Positions 25,215 through 35,958 of a stretch of DNA of 64,000 nt are shown one piece after another (positions within the stretch are counted from its first letter, which is position 1; each line of letters opens with the position of its first letter). Origin of the DNA: Parascedosporium putredinis (taxonomy: Eukaryota > Ascomycota > Sordariomycetes > Microascales > Microascaceae); contig CASHTG010000012.1 in the NCBI GenBank assembly GCA_949357655.1, positions 2,852,001 to 2,916,000 of the forward strand. Direction: 5' to 3'. The notes under the pieces are model-generated. The model worked only from the letters and a program-made list of their open reading frames with translations, searched no databases and had not been told where the DNA came from. Both the position numbers and the translations under genes were made by a program.

Positions 25215-25626
25215 TATTATATTAATAGATATTTATTAGGTAGTAAATATTAATAATAGTTAGTAAACCCCTATTTAAGTAAGGAACTATTATTATAGTA
25301 AGTGATTATTAGTAAAATATAATAATAAGTGATTACTACTATAGTTAGTAACCTAGGGAAGGGATTACTATTAGATACTAGTAAGTAAGAGCTAGCTAGT
25401 AGAAGATATAAAAGGATAGTAATCCCCTAGATAGAAAAGATAAGAACTTACCTCTAAATATATTAATATCTACCTTATTTTATTATAATATAAATAGGTA
25501 TAGTATATATAAAACTAAGTTACCTATAATTACCCTAAAGAGATAGATAGTATTATCTTACTTACTAACTTACTTATAGATAGTTTAACTAACTATAAGT
25601 AAGTAGTATAATATTTTATTATAATA
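25215..25626 (+). repeat. Gypsy LTR C (of the truncated copy)
   Basis: 412 bp, reverse complement of LTRs A and B. The sequence to its right (25627 on) belongs to the Copia element. Confidence 0.85.
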
Positions 25627-27070
25627 TATATATTAAAATTACTAGAATCTTTAGATATTTCTACTATATTAGAACCTTCTAACTTTTACTATTTTAGAGC
25701 CTTCTTTTCTTAGATAGATCTTATAGCTATATTTTATAAGCTACCTTCTAGCTACTATTTAGCTACCTAGTACTATTACTATATTAGATATAGAGGTATA
25801 GCCTATAGTATAACTTCTAGTAGTAGTAACCTTTATAGTTATATATACTATTATAGGTATTATCAGCTAGAATATCTACCTTTAATAGTAGATTTAGTAA
25901 TAATCTATTAAATATAGTAAAGGTGATATTCTTCTTCTTTTTATAGTATTTCTTCTTTATTAGAAGGTTATATAGTAAGGTATCTACTATATAGTAGAAG
26001 GTTAGTTTATCTTCCTTTAAATCTTCTATAATCTTATTATAGAAGATCTTTCTAGATATCACCTTTAACTTATTATAGTATTTAATAGCTAATAGAATAC
26101 TTTCTATATCTTTCTTATCTTTAATTATATATAAGTTCTATACTTTTAATATCTAATATAGGTTAGTAAGATCTTCCTACTATTATTAGATATTAGTTTA
26201 GTAAAGGTCTTACTAAACTAGCTATATCTACTTAGTTTCTAAGGTCTATAGTATCTATAGGTCATCAATATAGAAGTAGTTTCTTATAAACTTAACCTTT
26301 TCTTCTATAGTAGCTCCCTTTAGGATTAGAGTATAGATCTTCTTTAGAATAGATATATAGATAACCTTACTTAGCTATTTTTCCTCTTTATAGAACTTCT
26401 TATATTTCTTTATTTTTCTATAGTATTCTACTAGATTGATCTTATAGATCTCTCTTTTAATAGTATCCTCTAATAATACTAGTTATTCTAGATATTCTAG
26501 CTCTATTAGATATAGGGTAGTAACTATAGATATATTACCTTCTTTATCACCTTTAATCACTAGAAAGTTATAATATCTATAGATCTACTATATTATATAG
26601 TAGTCTTTAAGTTCCTTATACTATATTAGAAAGTCTTCTAGTTTAGAAAGGATAATCATCTTATATATTTCATTTAATATTATTAGATATAGTATTAATA
26701 GATAGGATAGTTCTTAGAAGTGATAGATATTAGAAGGATATATAGAAGATATAGTAGAAGATATAATAGAAGATATAATAGAAGATATAATAGAAGATAT
26801 AGTAGAAGATAATATCGTAGAAGAAGGTAATAGAAGGTTATTATAGATGATTTCTAGGTGATATAGATAGGTAGTGATAATAGTAGATGCCTTCTTCGAT
26901 ATAGTGTAAGTGATAGTATAAGTAGATATCTTAGGATGTGGATATAAGAGGTATCTAATAATAGTGATACCACTATAAATATATGAGGATACTATTGAAA
27001 GGTACTTATTTCTAGTAGGCTAAGAGGATATAAAAGATACTTAAGCTGAGAGTGATTCTAGGCTTATAAC
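25627..27070 (-). mobile_element. Copia 5' internal remnant (gag side)
   Basis: RIP-mutated sequence between the right Copia LTR and LTR C. Its position next to the 5' LTR implies leader and gag, but no motif is readable. An 81-codon frame at 25817-26062 is a chance product of A+T richness. The first bases inside the LTR (GTTATAAGCC on the minus strand) would be the primer-binding site region. Confidence 0.5.
26744..26811. repeat. 12-bp tandem repeat
   Basis: About five and a half copies of AGAAGATATART (fourth-from-last positions alternate AGT and AAT) inside the Copia remnant. The G/A differences between units fit RIP acting on an array that was originally more uniform. Confidence 0.8.
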
Positions 27071-27307
27071 TATTAAATAGGGGGTAAAATGCTGTTTGTA
27101 TTCGCTGCTTAGATCCTTCTAATAGATCTGTTTCTATAGGGAATTCCTGCCCCTTTATAGATGATATTTCTAGGATATTTATATGATCTGTTTTTCATCG
27201 GCCGCTCCGGTCAGATATAAAGGTAAACGCCATCCGGATGTGGATGTGGCAAATAACGCTTCCGGATTCGGCATTAGTTCGATATCCCATCCTTCCACCC
27301 TTCAACA
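27071..27307 (-). repeat. Copia LTR, right copy (5' LTR)
   Basis: 237 bp. It is the less mutated LTR, with an unmutated outer end CCCTTCAACA and a nearly normal base composition toward the right edge, so the RIP signal fades at the element border. Confidence 0.85.
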
Positions 27308-27312
27308 CCAAG
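27308..27312. repeat. Target-site duplication CCAAG (right)
   Basis: Matches 8630-8634 exactly and abuts the LTR end. Confidence 0.8.
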
Positions 27313-28108
27313 TACCAAAATATGAACCTGAATGGTGAAGAGGGATGAAACCAGTCTCAGCCTTGGCCCCTGTTCATACCATCTGCCAGAAGAGCTGGGA
27401 TGAGTTGGACGAGAAGCAGATGGGAGAACGAGCTTCCCCTTGAATCATAGTCCCGGCTCTTTACCTGCTCAATTGCTACTACTTCGTAGAATTCAGCGCA
27501 GCCGTACTCCGAAGTGAGGGTATAATATGAACTCCGCATTTATGCCTTGTGTGGACTCAGCCCTACTGCCCCGCAAGTTTCGTCGAGAGCCATGTGGTCT
27601 TTGACATTGATTGTGGATTTTCTTCGAGGGGTTACTTATAATTCTACCTGTTGTCCCTTTTCTTTAAACCCCTAGGATTCCTGGTCCAGGGTGGCTTGTT
27701 TTTGCTCCAGGTTAGTGATGGTGTTTTGATGGACGGGAAGGTGAAGATAAAGAGAAGGCTGCAGTGATAGTTTCTACTTTCTGCGGTGGCTAGCCTGGCT
27801 ATTTTGGGGGACTTTCTGACTCCGATGGCCGGTCTATTGCTCTACTCTCCAAATTCCAACAGGGCTCTAGAAGGACCCCCATCGTTGTAGTCTCTATTGG
27901 CTCCATTCGACGTGCTGCGGGGGTTTGTATTTATGAGTTCGCCGGCGAGCATATCTTCTGCCGTAACCTATCTTGCGTCGATTCCTCCATGTACTGTTTG
28001 AGCGCTGGAGCTCTTGCCAGGCCGGGAGTCAACCCAAGAACTCCTCTAAAATGTAGGCTCATCGCCGTCCAAAATCAATCCATAAAAGTCCCACTTTGAG
28101 TCTACAGT
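27313..28108. other. No recognised gene
   Basis: Normal base composition. It may contain further worn transposon sequence leading into the RT relic at 28109, but I recognise no motif. Confidence 0.4.
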
Positions 28109-28450
28109 CATGCCTCTTGGACGAGCCAGCACGCCTGCAACATTTCAGGCGCACGTTCACCGAGCTCTCTCCGGACTCCTAGATGATTGCTGCCTAGCAT
28201 ACCTCCAAGATATACTAATCTTCTCAGAAACAGAGAAGTATAATGACTAGTATCTCCGACTTATCCTCGGATGTCTTTGGGCTGCTGAACTTTATGCTAA
28301 CCCAAAAGAAAAAAAAAAAAAAAGCTGCAGCGTCTTCCACCGAGACATTCGGGGTTTCCTAGGATTCACCAACTTCTATTGTAAAATCACCTTTGCATAC
28401 TCTACGCTCACATGCCCAATTACCTTCCTATTGAAGGTAGGTAAAGATGT
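28109..28450 (+). mobile_element. Gypsy reverse-transcriptase relic without RIP
   Basis: Fragment of a Ty3/Gypsy pol gene. Translation gives TPATFQAHVHRALSGLLDDC, then YLQDILIFSE (the catalytic YLDD with Asp changed to Gln), LRLILGCLWAAELYANPK, and after a run of 15 A (28310-28324) the downstream block RGFLGFTNFYCKITF. A piece of the connection region is missing and an in-frame stop follows EKYND. It is dead, but its GC content is normal and CpA/TpG are present, unlike the adjacent block. Confidence 0.75.
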
Positions 28451-28837
28451 GGACACTGCGATAGTAGAAAGCTTGAAACATTGGTACCACTGCTTAGAAG
28501 GCGGCCCGCGGACCCAAGTCCTGTGTGTCAGCTTATGGTCGTTTTGGTATGATTTGGTGTCGAGCATTGGAGGCTCATTCACAGTGGGGTCTAGTCATTC
28601 TTGTGGCGAAAAGTGTGCTGCCGACTGTCCTTGATATCGCCGAGCCGATTTCGCTCGGGCGGGAATGGGTTCGGCATCCGGGGAGTTACCGATTTAGACC
28701 GATATTTCCATTCCCTCATGTGTAACCATTTTTCTGAAAATCACGGCGCAGCGATGTTGCACGGAATGAATATGCTTAGCATTCCATTCCGGCCTCGGAA
28801 AAAGGGGGATAAAAAAGTGCTACCATTGGTGCCGATA
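28451..28837. other. No recognised gene
   Basis: 3' flank of ATG5; short frames only. Confidence 0.4.
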
Positions 28838-29755
28838 TCATAGGAGCACCACGACAAGACAAAGCCAGCCATCCGGGAACGCGGCCTCCTTCATCAACTC
28901 AACCAGGGGCGCGTTGAATGGCACCGTCGCTCCGTTCAAAACTACGTTGGCGAGCACCGGATCGCGGCTGCTGGGAAACAGCTCGGGGAGCATGCCCTTG
29001 AGCGCCATGCCCAGTGTCTGTGGCGCCTGAGCCTGCCGCGCATTAAGCATCACGCTCGACGACATCCTGTTCACTGGCGCTGTCGTGGTCCCGGGCACGA
29101 GCGTCTGTACGATTTTGAAGGAGGCGGTGGGCGAGGATACGCCCACGACCGAGGCGTTCGCATCCCCCGGCCCCGAAGAAGGAATATAAACGCGGATGGG
29201 GACGTGTTTGAGAGGGGTTGGCGGGTTCAAGAGTCGGTTGTTGATGCGGGAAAACGTGGCGTAGTCATTGTCTTGTACGGCGTTCCACAGCGAGGTCGTG
29301 TCGTTCCGAGACATTTTCATGATCTGATTCGCATTCCCGTTGCGTACAAAGTCGGCCTGCTCGTTTACACATGCAAGTCAGCTCCGCGCACGACAAGGGA
29401 AATGGATGTGGAAAAAAGCAAAAAGAAAACAGCAACGCACTTCCTTGACGCTATTAAGAAACGTATCCGCGATATCCCACCCCACGCCATCGCTAACAGT
29501 GAGCTTCCACGGCAGGGTGGGCTGATACAAGTCCAGCAGCAGGCCCACGGCCAAATTGCGCAGCAAAACCTCTTCGTGGTGGAAGCTCGAGCACGGCAGG
29601 CGAAAGTAGACGCCCAGGCGGGGCAGCAGCAGGGCGAGGTAGCTGAATCTCGGCACCGAGGTGACGAACTGCGTCGCCGGCGCGGACGTGTGCGTGATGA
29701 TGAGCGGGACGCGCTGCGCCCAGAGGGCTTGCGGGATCGGGGTTGTCGAGCTCAT
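28838..29755 (-). CDS. atg5: Autophagy protein 5 (Atg5)
   Basis: Atg5 is conjugated to Atg12 and, with Atg16, forms the E3-like complex that promotes Atg8 lipidation on the phagophore membrane (family knowledge). Exon 1 is 29755-29441, exon 2 is 29356-28838, with an 84-base intron (GTGCGT to GAGCAG); 277 residues, typical for filamentous fungi. Family blocks: start MSSTTPIPQALW, VPRFSYLALLLPRL, FHHEEVLLRNLAVGLLLDLY, TFLNSVKEADFVRNGNA, then ELFPSSRDPVLANVVLNGA and the C-terminal AAFPDGWLCLVVVLL. The Lys in NSVKEAD spans the splice junction and is the expected Atg12 acceptor. A loop rich in Thr, Ala, Gln and Met in the second half is variable among relatives. The frame is intact throughout. Very sure. 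Confidence 0.96.
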
Positions 29756-30334
29756 TTGCTACCTGTCCGTCGCGCAGGGCGAGGAAGGGAGGGAGGTGGG
29801 TGGGATGTGAAGCAGACCGAGTCTGGAGGCATCATTGAAATGGCGTCCGGGGCAAGTGGGGTGGTGTGTTTGATTTCGCTGAGTAAGCAAGGGGAGCGGA
29901 AAGGAAACGTTCAACTGGGAGCGCTGTTGTTTGTTCGCTTTGTTCGTTTTCAATTCCAATTCCCTTTGCTACAAATATGTGTATGTGGAGAAATACTTAT
30001 GGTAAGACGTGCAGGCTCCTATCGCTCACTGCGCAGGTAGCAGTGGATGGTCTCACTGCACGCGCATCCACGAGGAAATGAGACATGTCAATCTTCACCA
30101 GAGCCAAAGAGCAGCTGGTCGACTCACTGCTTTTTGCTTTTACAGGCATATTTCACATTTGAAAGAGTGTTCACGGGGATGTGGACAAGAAAATGATAAT
30201 TAACCAGGAGATTATATTTGCTCTCTCAAGTGCTCAGTCTTAGAGAGGTGTAAAGAAAATATCATAAAACTATTCATTACGTTCGTAGAACACCTTCTCG
30301 GCATCTTTCCCCTAGAAGTAGTGGCGAGCACCAT
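29756..30334. other. Intergenic, no gene seen
   Basis: Upstream region of ATG5 and downstream region of the repeat-protein gene, both on the minus strand. Confidence 0.5.
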
Positions 30335-31658
30335 TTAGTGCCTACCAATGTGCTTTCCGTGCCTGTGGCTGTGGTCGTCGTCGAGAGTCTCCACACCGCC
30401 AACCTCCTTCTTCAAGATCGAAGGGGGCACCTGGGCGGCGTCCCTAGGGTTCTTGCCAGCGAAGTCGCCTCTAAATTGTTGACCCTGGTTAGCCAGCCGC
30501 TCCTTTGCAACCAAGTGCGGGTTGAGGGGGTGAATTTACAACTTACGAGCGGGAGTAAGTCTGGTCACGGCCAACAGTCTTGCTCCCGTCAAGGTCAGAA
30601 TCGACGCGGGGTCGAGCTTGTTCGCAAGATCGCTGCTGTGGGGGCCAGCGGTGTTCCTGGACTCGCGGTTGCCGATAGCACCGGCACCAGCACCGACGCC
30701 AGCACCAGTGCCGACAGCACCGGCACCGACACCAGTTCCGTAGGCGCCGCGGTGGTCGCGGTCAGAGTCGATGCGGGGTCGAGCTTGTTGGCGGCGGAAG
30801 AGCCGTGGGGACCGGCGTTGTGAGAACCGCTGTGGACGCCACCGGTTACACCGCCGACGCCAGCGCCGGTTCCGTAGGCACCGCGGTGGTCGCGGTCAGA
30901 GTCGACGCGGGGTCGAGCTTGTTAGCGGCAGAGGAGCCGTGGGGACCGGCGTTGTGGGTGCCGTAGGTGCCAGAGCTAGCACCGGTCAGGCCACCAACGC
31001 CAGCGCCGGTTCCGTAAGCGCCGCGGTGGTCGCGGTCAGAGTCGACGCGGGGTCGAGCTTGTTGGCAGCGGAAGAGCCGTGGGGGCCGGTATTGTGCGAG
31101 CCATAGGCGGCGCCGGTGCCGACACCGGTACCGGTACCGGTGGTGCGGTCAAAGGTCCTCTCCTGGCCAGCGGTGCGGCTGTTGTCAAGATCGGAGTCGA
31201 CGCGGGGTCGAGCTTGTTGCCAAGGTCGCTGGAGTGAGGGCCGGCAGTGTGGCGGGAAGCCTCGTTGCCGTAGGCGCCACCGGCACCGCCCGTGGTGCGG
31301 CCAGTGGTTCCGCTTCCGTACTCGCTAGAGTGGATGCCGCCGGCGGAGGCACCGCCGAGGCCGGTGGCACCAGATCCGGTGGTGCGGCCATATTCGCTAG
31401 CTCCTACACCGGTAGCTCCAGTGTGGCCGACGCCGGAGGTGTGGTGGTGCCGCTGCTGACATTGTGGCTACCGACACCAGTGTTGGCTCCGCTTCCGTAC
31501 TCACGACCAGTGTTGGTGTTGCTAGACAGCCGTGTTAGTTTACTATCCTAATGGTGAGGTTGGAAAGGTGGCATGAGCCTGAAGAATGCTTACGTGGTGG
31601 AAGACTCGTGAGAGTGACCGCTGACGGTCTCCTTGATCTTGTTGACGAGTCCGGACAT
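30335..31658 (-). CDS. Gly/Thr-rich protein with five GPHxS..NKLDPRVDSD repeats
   Basis: Belongs to a fungal family with repeated NK-DPRVDSD motifs, often labelled hypothetical or cell-surface protein; function unknown. Exon 1 (31658-31594) encodes MSGLVNKIKETVSGHSHESS; intron with CTAAC and CTGTCTAG; exon 2 31521-30547; intron GTAAGT to ATTTAG; exon 3 30470-30335 ends in a His-rich tail (DDDHSHRHGKHIGRH). Five repeats follow a Gly/Ser/Thr-rich region, each with (T/A)GPH, SS or SD, NKLDP and RVDSD or RIDSD, three also DRDHRGAYGTG. There is no signal peptide or membrane segment, so an intracellular, stress-type hydrophilic protein is as likely as a surface one (inference). In all five repeats the Asp-Pro-Arg codons have one C too few, and one more base is missing after SSGTTT. 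Frames must be shifted after every repeat to keep the motif. Real gene, faulty sequence. Confidence 0.85.
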
Positions 31659-34600
31659 TGTGAATGATGCTGTTGTTGTTGTACAAAAAAGACTTGGGGT
31701 ATAAAGCTGTGAGGCGGTTGTGTATATTGTGGTTTAGAGTTGGTTTGATAGTTTGGTTTGAATGTTGATTCTGATGGAGAAGAGAAAAAACTATCTAGAT
31801 TGAGATCATCGCGTCCTTATATAGCAAGATGTTCCGGATATCCAGTCCGTAGAGTAACGTGTTGCTCGTTTCTCTCGATGGTAGGAGAAACCTTTCCACC
31901 AAGAGCTGAGAATGACGACAGGTTGTAGTCATGACATTTTGGCTGCAAAGAGGGAGTGTCCGCAGCATGTGGAGAGCCTTTCCCGTGTTCATGACGAGAG
32001 GAGGAGGCACGGCCTGTGTACAAGTCGCCTTGTCTACCATTGCCTTACAGAGCTTCCGTGCAACTAAGCATTTCGGATTAAGGTTGCAGACATGCAGCTG
32101 AGGTGCTTCCCTCCATATCGCGTCATGGTGTACTGGAAACGTCAACCGGATCATGCAAGGCCAATTAACAGAGCAAACGTAAGAGCTTGGATCATTGATG
32201 GCAATGTATGGCCAGCCCAGTACTCAGTATGGAGACGCCCCCTTCGTTTACCCAGTAGTCTTGGGAGCCTCAGCAATGCCCTATGCTGACTGGGCCCACG
32301 GTGTGGAGAAGGCAAGAGGCTATGACGCTTCCTGGATGGAGTACGCGCCTTTCGTGGCGCCGCACAAACGTCAATGCCGCATCATTACAAAACTACGACT
32401 TGTTAGTCAGAGGATCAAAAGCCATGTTAGCTTGAGCCACGCGTTCGGCAGGCCAGGATGGTCCAAGTGGGGCTGGTGACCTCGCGACTGGCTCTCTCGA
32501 GTGAATCAACCGGTCTCAGAGCAAGCGTGCGTGCCTTTCACGGCTTTGGCCAGGGACACTGAAACCAGCGCATTTTTTCCCCGTCCCGCCAGGGGAGCCT
32601 GCGTGGGGCTTCAATTGGGCAGGGGAGGGGGCCCCAGGAGAACATGACGTGGGATCATGGACAAAAGTCGACCTTGGCCCACCTCCACCTAGAGTCCGGC
32701 GTCCGCGACAACTTCAAGTTTGCAGCAGTGCCACGATGATGGGGGTAACCTTAAAATTGGAGCTATTCAAGCACCCACTTTTCTTTTCTTTGATCCACTT
32801 CGTCTTTGCTCATTAGCCTGATGCTAATGAGCAAGACCTTGCATGAGCCTTGGCTTCGGCCATCAATCTCTCTTTCGGGTTTAAACCTCGTTGGTCTCAA
32901 AGGTCGGGAACCGAAAACATTGGAAGCGGGAGATGGCGTGCAAAAAGCTTGCTGGGCATGGGCACCCGCACTCTCTACCTCTGGAGAAAGATGAAAAGCT
33001 TTGTGCCTCTTTGCTCGACCAGGCGCAAACACGGCAAGGCATGGGGAAGAAAGAAAAACCTGCAACACCAGAATAAGACCATGGCCTGTGGCTTGCCTGG
33101 GCAGCGAATCAGAGAGAGAGAAACCACTCAAGCTTCCACACCCTCCCCACATCCTCACGCTTGATTGTCGTCATTTTGTCGAATCTCGATCGACGCAACC
33201 GCAAAGCGTCAGGATAGAACCAGCCGACGACTTCCGCCCGTCCCCAGTCACAGTCCCGGCCATCCAGAAGATGCGTTCACGCTAGAGAGAGTGCATAAAT
33301 TAATGGTGCGGAGAAGAGATTCGGCTTAGGCGATGAAGCTTCAAAGTCATCCCCGGTGAGAGGCCGCAGATCGTGGCCGTGATGGGTTTTCTTGTTTGGA
33401 CCTGCGCACTGTCCCCAAGTTGGACAAGCTCGCTCGGTGCAAGCCGACACTTCGCAAGCCTGACTAACAACAGGACACCCACACAGTGCCCCTTCTCACT
33501 TTTTTCTTTCCATTCAATTGGCAGCTTTCGCTTGCTGGGCCAGGGTCACGCCTTCCACCTTGCGTCACACGACGTCATTTTCTCTCGAGAGCACAGCGAA
33601 GGCCGTTTTCTTTTGTTTTGTTTCTTTCTTTTTCTTTTTCTTCTTTTTCCCTTCGTCTCTCTTCTCCTCTAGACCCGCTTTGGGTTCTTAGTGCCGCTTC
33701 AAGAGGGTACGAGGGTACATGTAGGTTTCCTCCCAATTTTGTTAATACTATCTACCCAATATCATTTGATTCTATGAATCATGATAGTTCAAACAGGCAG
33801 GGCAGCACACTCTTCGATTGCCCAAAGTCTTTGTGAGCCGGCTGCGCCGCACCACTGTTTCACAAATCTATTTTCTTCTCTCTCTTCATCATGATCTTTT
33901 TAGATGCTAGTGGTTGAATCTTCCGTTGACTTGACATGGTCGGTTGCACTCACCCGAACTGGTCTCGAAGGGACTAGTTACATTCTCAGGCAGTTGGGGA
34001 GAGGTTAGGCTGGGGAAGAACGATCAATGGAAAGGGCACATTCTGCATTGAGGCCGTTCCTGGCCTTGGATGGTGGTGTACTACTTAGAACCGCGTAGAA
34101 TCTAGGCCTGACAAGCCGAACAAATCGCAGGTCGCCATGTCACTTGAACAACCTCAAGCTCATATCCATGGATCCCTCCATGGTCCATGGTCTAGTGCCC
34201 CCGGCCCCCTTGGCTGGTCCTTGGACTCTTAGAAATGGAGTAAAAAAATGCAAGTGTTCAAGTTCCTTCTCTTCTTGCTCAGGAGCTATTCTTCCAACCG
34301 AAAGCAAGCATCGAGGTTGGTCTCTTCGCTAAGAGAGCTTTGGGGGACTTGATTGGCTTCCTGCCAAGTCAAGGGATCCCTGTAACTCGTCACTCCAGAG
34401 CTTCAATCATGACATCACGGCTTCTTGGGGACTGTGCGGCCTGCCCAATCACCCCATTGTATGTGTGGCAAAAAAAGAAAATGGCAGAAAGAAAAATACA
34501 GCGCAGGGTTTCCCATGATTTCTTGCCCGCGGCGAGCCGTACTACGCAAGGCCCTTTGGTTATTACGGGCGTATGCTCGATTCGGCGATTCGTTGCCAGA

Positions 34601-35369
34601 CGCGAGTGTTCCATCCGAAACACTTCACACCCTCATGGTCATTCAAGGCGAGGGGAATGGTTGCATAACCCTCTGTCGGCTCCCTCTGCCAACCCTGCTC
34701 TCCAGCCACTCATATTGTCGGCAGCAGCCAGCCATTACGTGTTTGGCCACCATTTACTCTCGACTGGGCAGGGATCGTGTGGCAGGAGGATCCAGGCCGT
34801 GGCTCTCCAGGGTGCGAGAACGACGACGAGCCCATCTCCATCTCGTCGATCCAATGTGTTAGTTGGATGGCAAGGGTCAATAGGTACCCGTTACCGTGGT
34901 TGGGCTGCCACAATGGTGAACGGTATCGGCCGGCTGCGAGAGGGACGAGCAAGTGACTTGAAGAAAGGGGGAGGGGAACAAGGGGAACAACCTTGGGAGA
35001 CCCGATCTAGCCGCTCTCCAAGATTGATTAGCAAGAAGCAATCTTTAGGGCGCGAGCATCGTGACGTTACCGCTCCTTAGCCTTGCTGCCGTGAAGCCGA
35101 GCCCCAAGATTCTTGTTTCGAGCAGGATTGTGCGGTGTGAGGATCTGTGCAGAGTCGGCGTTGATAAATAGTGATATCTTCCTCCATCCAGCCCTACCAA
35201 CAAACACTATTCCACATCCCCTTTGTGAATCAACCATCAGTATTCGCTGCACATCGTCAACAGGAGACCTAGGTCCGACCAATCCCTTCTTTCCCACCTC
35301 GAATCTAACGCTGTTTGCCATTTGCCTATACCGCATTTTCCCAAGACAGGAGATAGATAGTCGCCCACA
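31659..35369. other. Long intergenic region, no gene seen
   Basis: 3.7 kb without a convincing gene. The longest open frame (34340-35080, 246 codons) has Arg/Ser-rich, family-less sequence and is probably chance. A pyrimidine tract lies at 33600-33672. The region serves as divergent upstream sequence for the repeat-protein gene (minus) and the MARVEL gene (plus). A possible TATA-like GATAAATA lies near 35162, about 200 bases before the MARVEL ATG. One TACATGTA palindrome is at 33716. Confidence 0.5.
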
Positions 35370-35958
35370 ATGATTCCAGGACTCTTTAACATCATCTTGA
35401 GAGCCGCCGAGCTCGCCTTCGCCGCCGTCGTGGCTGGTATCACGGGTTGGGTGCTCCACAAGTCCAACGACTACACGCCCGGCCTCGGTCGCTTCATCTA
35501 CACCGAAGTTATCGCCGCCCTTTCCATCATCACCGCCTTCATCTTCTTGATTCCCTTCTCGAGCAGCTTCATCCACTACCCCTGGGACTTCTTCCTGTCC
35601 GTTTGCTGGTTTGTCTCGTTTGGTCTCCTCGTTCATGTAAGTTCTTCTCTCCCTCCCAAAACTAGGCTTGTCCTTAAGGACATGAGCTCGTTCGCTAGAA
35701 GTTGGGCCTAACGCGTCTTCTCCAAACCAGTTCATCGGCGACAGCTGTGGCTACATCTTCAACTGGAACAATGTCGCCCCCGAGGGAGACATGTGCGGCA
35801 AGTTCAAGGCCAACATCGCCTTCTCCTTCATCCTCGCCATCTGCTTCCTTGTCTCCGCCTTTGTCGGCATCTGGTGGAACCGCCGCCGCGAGCGCCGCGC
35901 TGCCGTCGCTGCCGCTCCTCCCCGCCGTGCCTGGTACCGCCGCCACCACCGCGTCTAA
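35370..35958 (+). CDS. MARVEL-type four-pass membrane protein
   Basis: Small integral membrane protein resembling fungal MARVEL-domain proteins, which act in membrane apposition and plasma-membrane organisation (family knowledge). Exon 1 is 35370-35636, intron 35637-35730 (GTAAGT to AAACCAG), exon 2 35731-35958; 164 residues, frame intact. Four hydrophobic segments are visible, roughly residues 3-28, 44-65, 70-95 and 118-140. A short loop GDSCGYIFNWNN...GDMCG between segments 3 and 4 carries two Cys that could pair outside. The C-terminal tail is cytoplasmic-looking, rich in Arg and Ala with Tyr-Arg-Arg-His-His. No close orthologue name is assigned. The ATG at 35370 follows a CCCACA context and is the first in frame. 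Confidence 0.85.

Larger units (their letters stand above)
20181..25626 (+). mobile_element. Truncated second Gypsy copy, inverted relative to the first
   Basis: Reverse complement of 9918 to about 15,390 of the neighbouring element, diverged almost only by RIP-type transitions. It keeps RNase H (degraded NQLSQFNL-type motif near 20,740-20,815), the integrase region, a chromodomain (relic of EEFKIKQILD...YIVKQKGYY, about 22,310-22,415), the unexplained 2.6 kb segment and one LTR at 25215-25626. Its gag, protease and RT half and its 5' LTR are missing: it starts abruptly at LTR B of the first element. No functional frame. Confidence 0.8.
8635..27307 (-). mobile_element. Ty1/Copia LTR retrotransposon, RIP-mutated, interrupted by nested Gypsy elements
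   Basis: Outer element of the A+T block: two direct LTRs of 240 and 237 bp flanked by CCAAG duplications. Read on the minus strand the LTR begins TGTTGAAGGG and ends in TTCAA plus a RIP-altered terminus, giving near-perfect inverted ends. A degraded Copia RNase H signature (relic of LSSTEAEY, now LSIEVEY) is readable on the minus strand at about 9239-9268 near the left LTR, so coding runs right to left. The right end (25,627-27,070) would hold the gag side. Stop codons are everywhere and no frame is functional. Nearly all remaining C is in CT/CC and G in AG/GG contexts; CpA, TpG and CpG are almost gone, which is RIP. The interior from 9918 to 25626 is occupied by Gypsy sequence. Confidence 0.85.

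Noticed and set aside
25817..26062. 81-codon frame in the A+T block (MISRKIFYNK...)
   Set aside because: Lys/Ile/Asn/Tyr/Leu only, inside RIP-mutated Copia sequence; chance absence of stops.
8880..27060. A+T block as mitochondrial DNA or a centromere
   Set aside because: It is delimited by LTRs and a target duplication and contains readable Copia and Gypsy relics, so RIPped retrotransposons explain it.
30338..31551. Several plus-strand frames of 70-160 codons
   Set aside because: They are mirror images of the minus-strand repeat gene; the minus strand has start, introns and family motifs.
34340..35080. 246-codon plus-strand frame
   Set aside because: No family resemblance, Arg/Ser-rich, overlapped by equally long frames in other phases; lies in probable promoter DNA.
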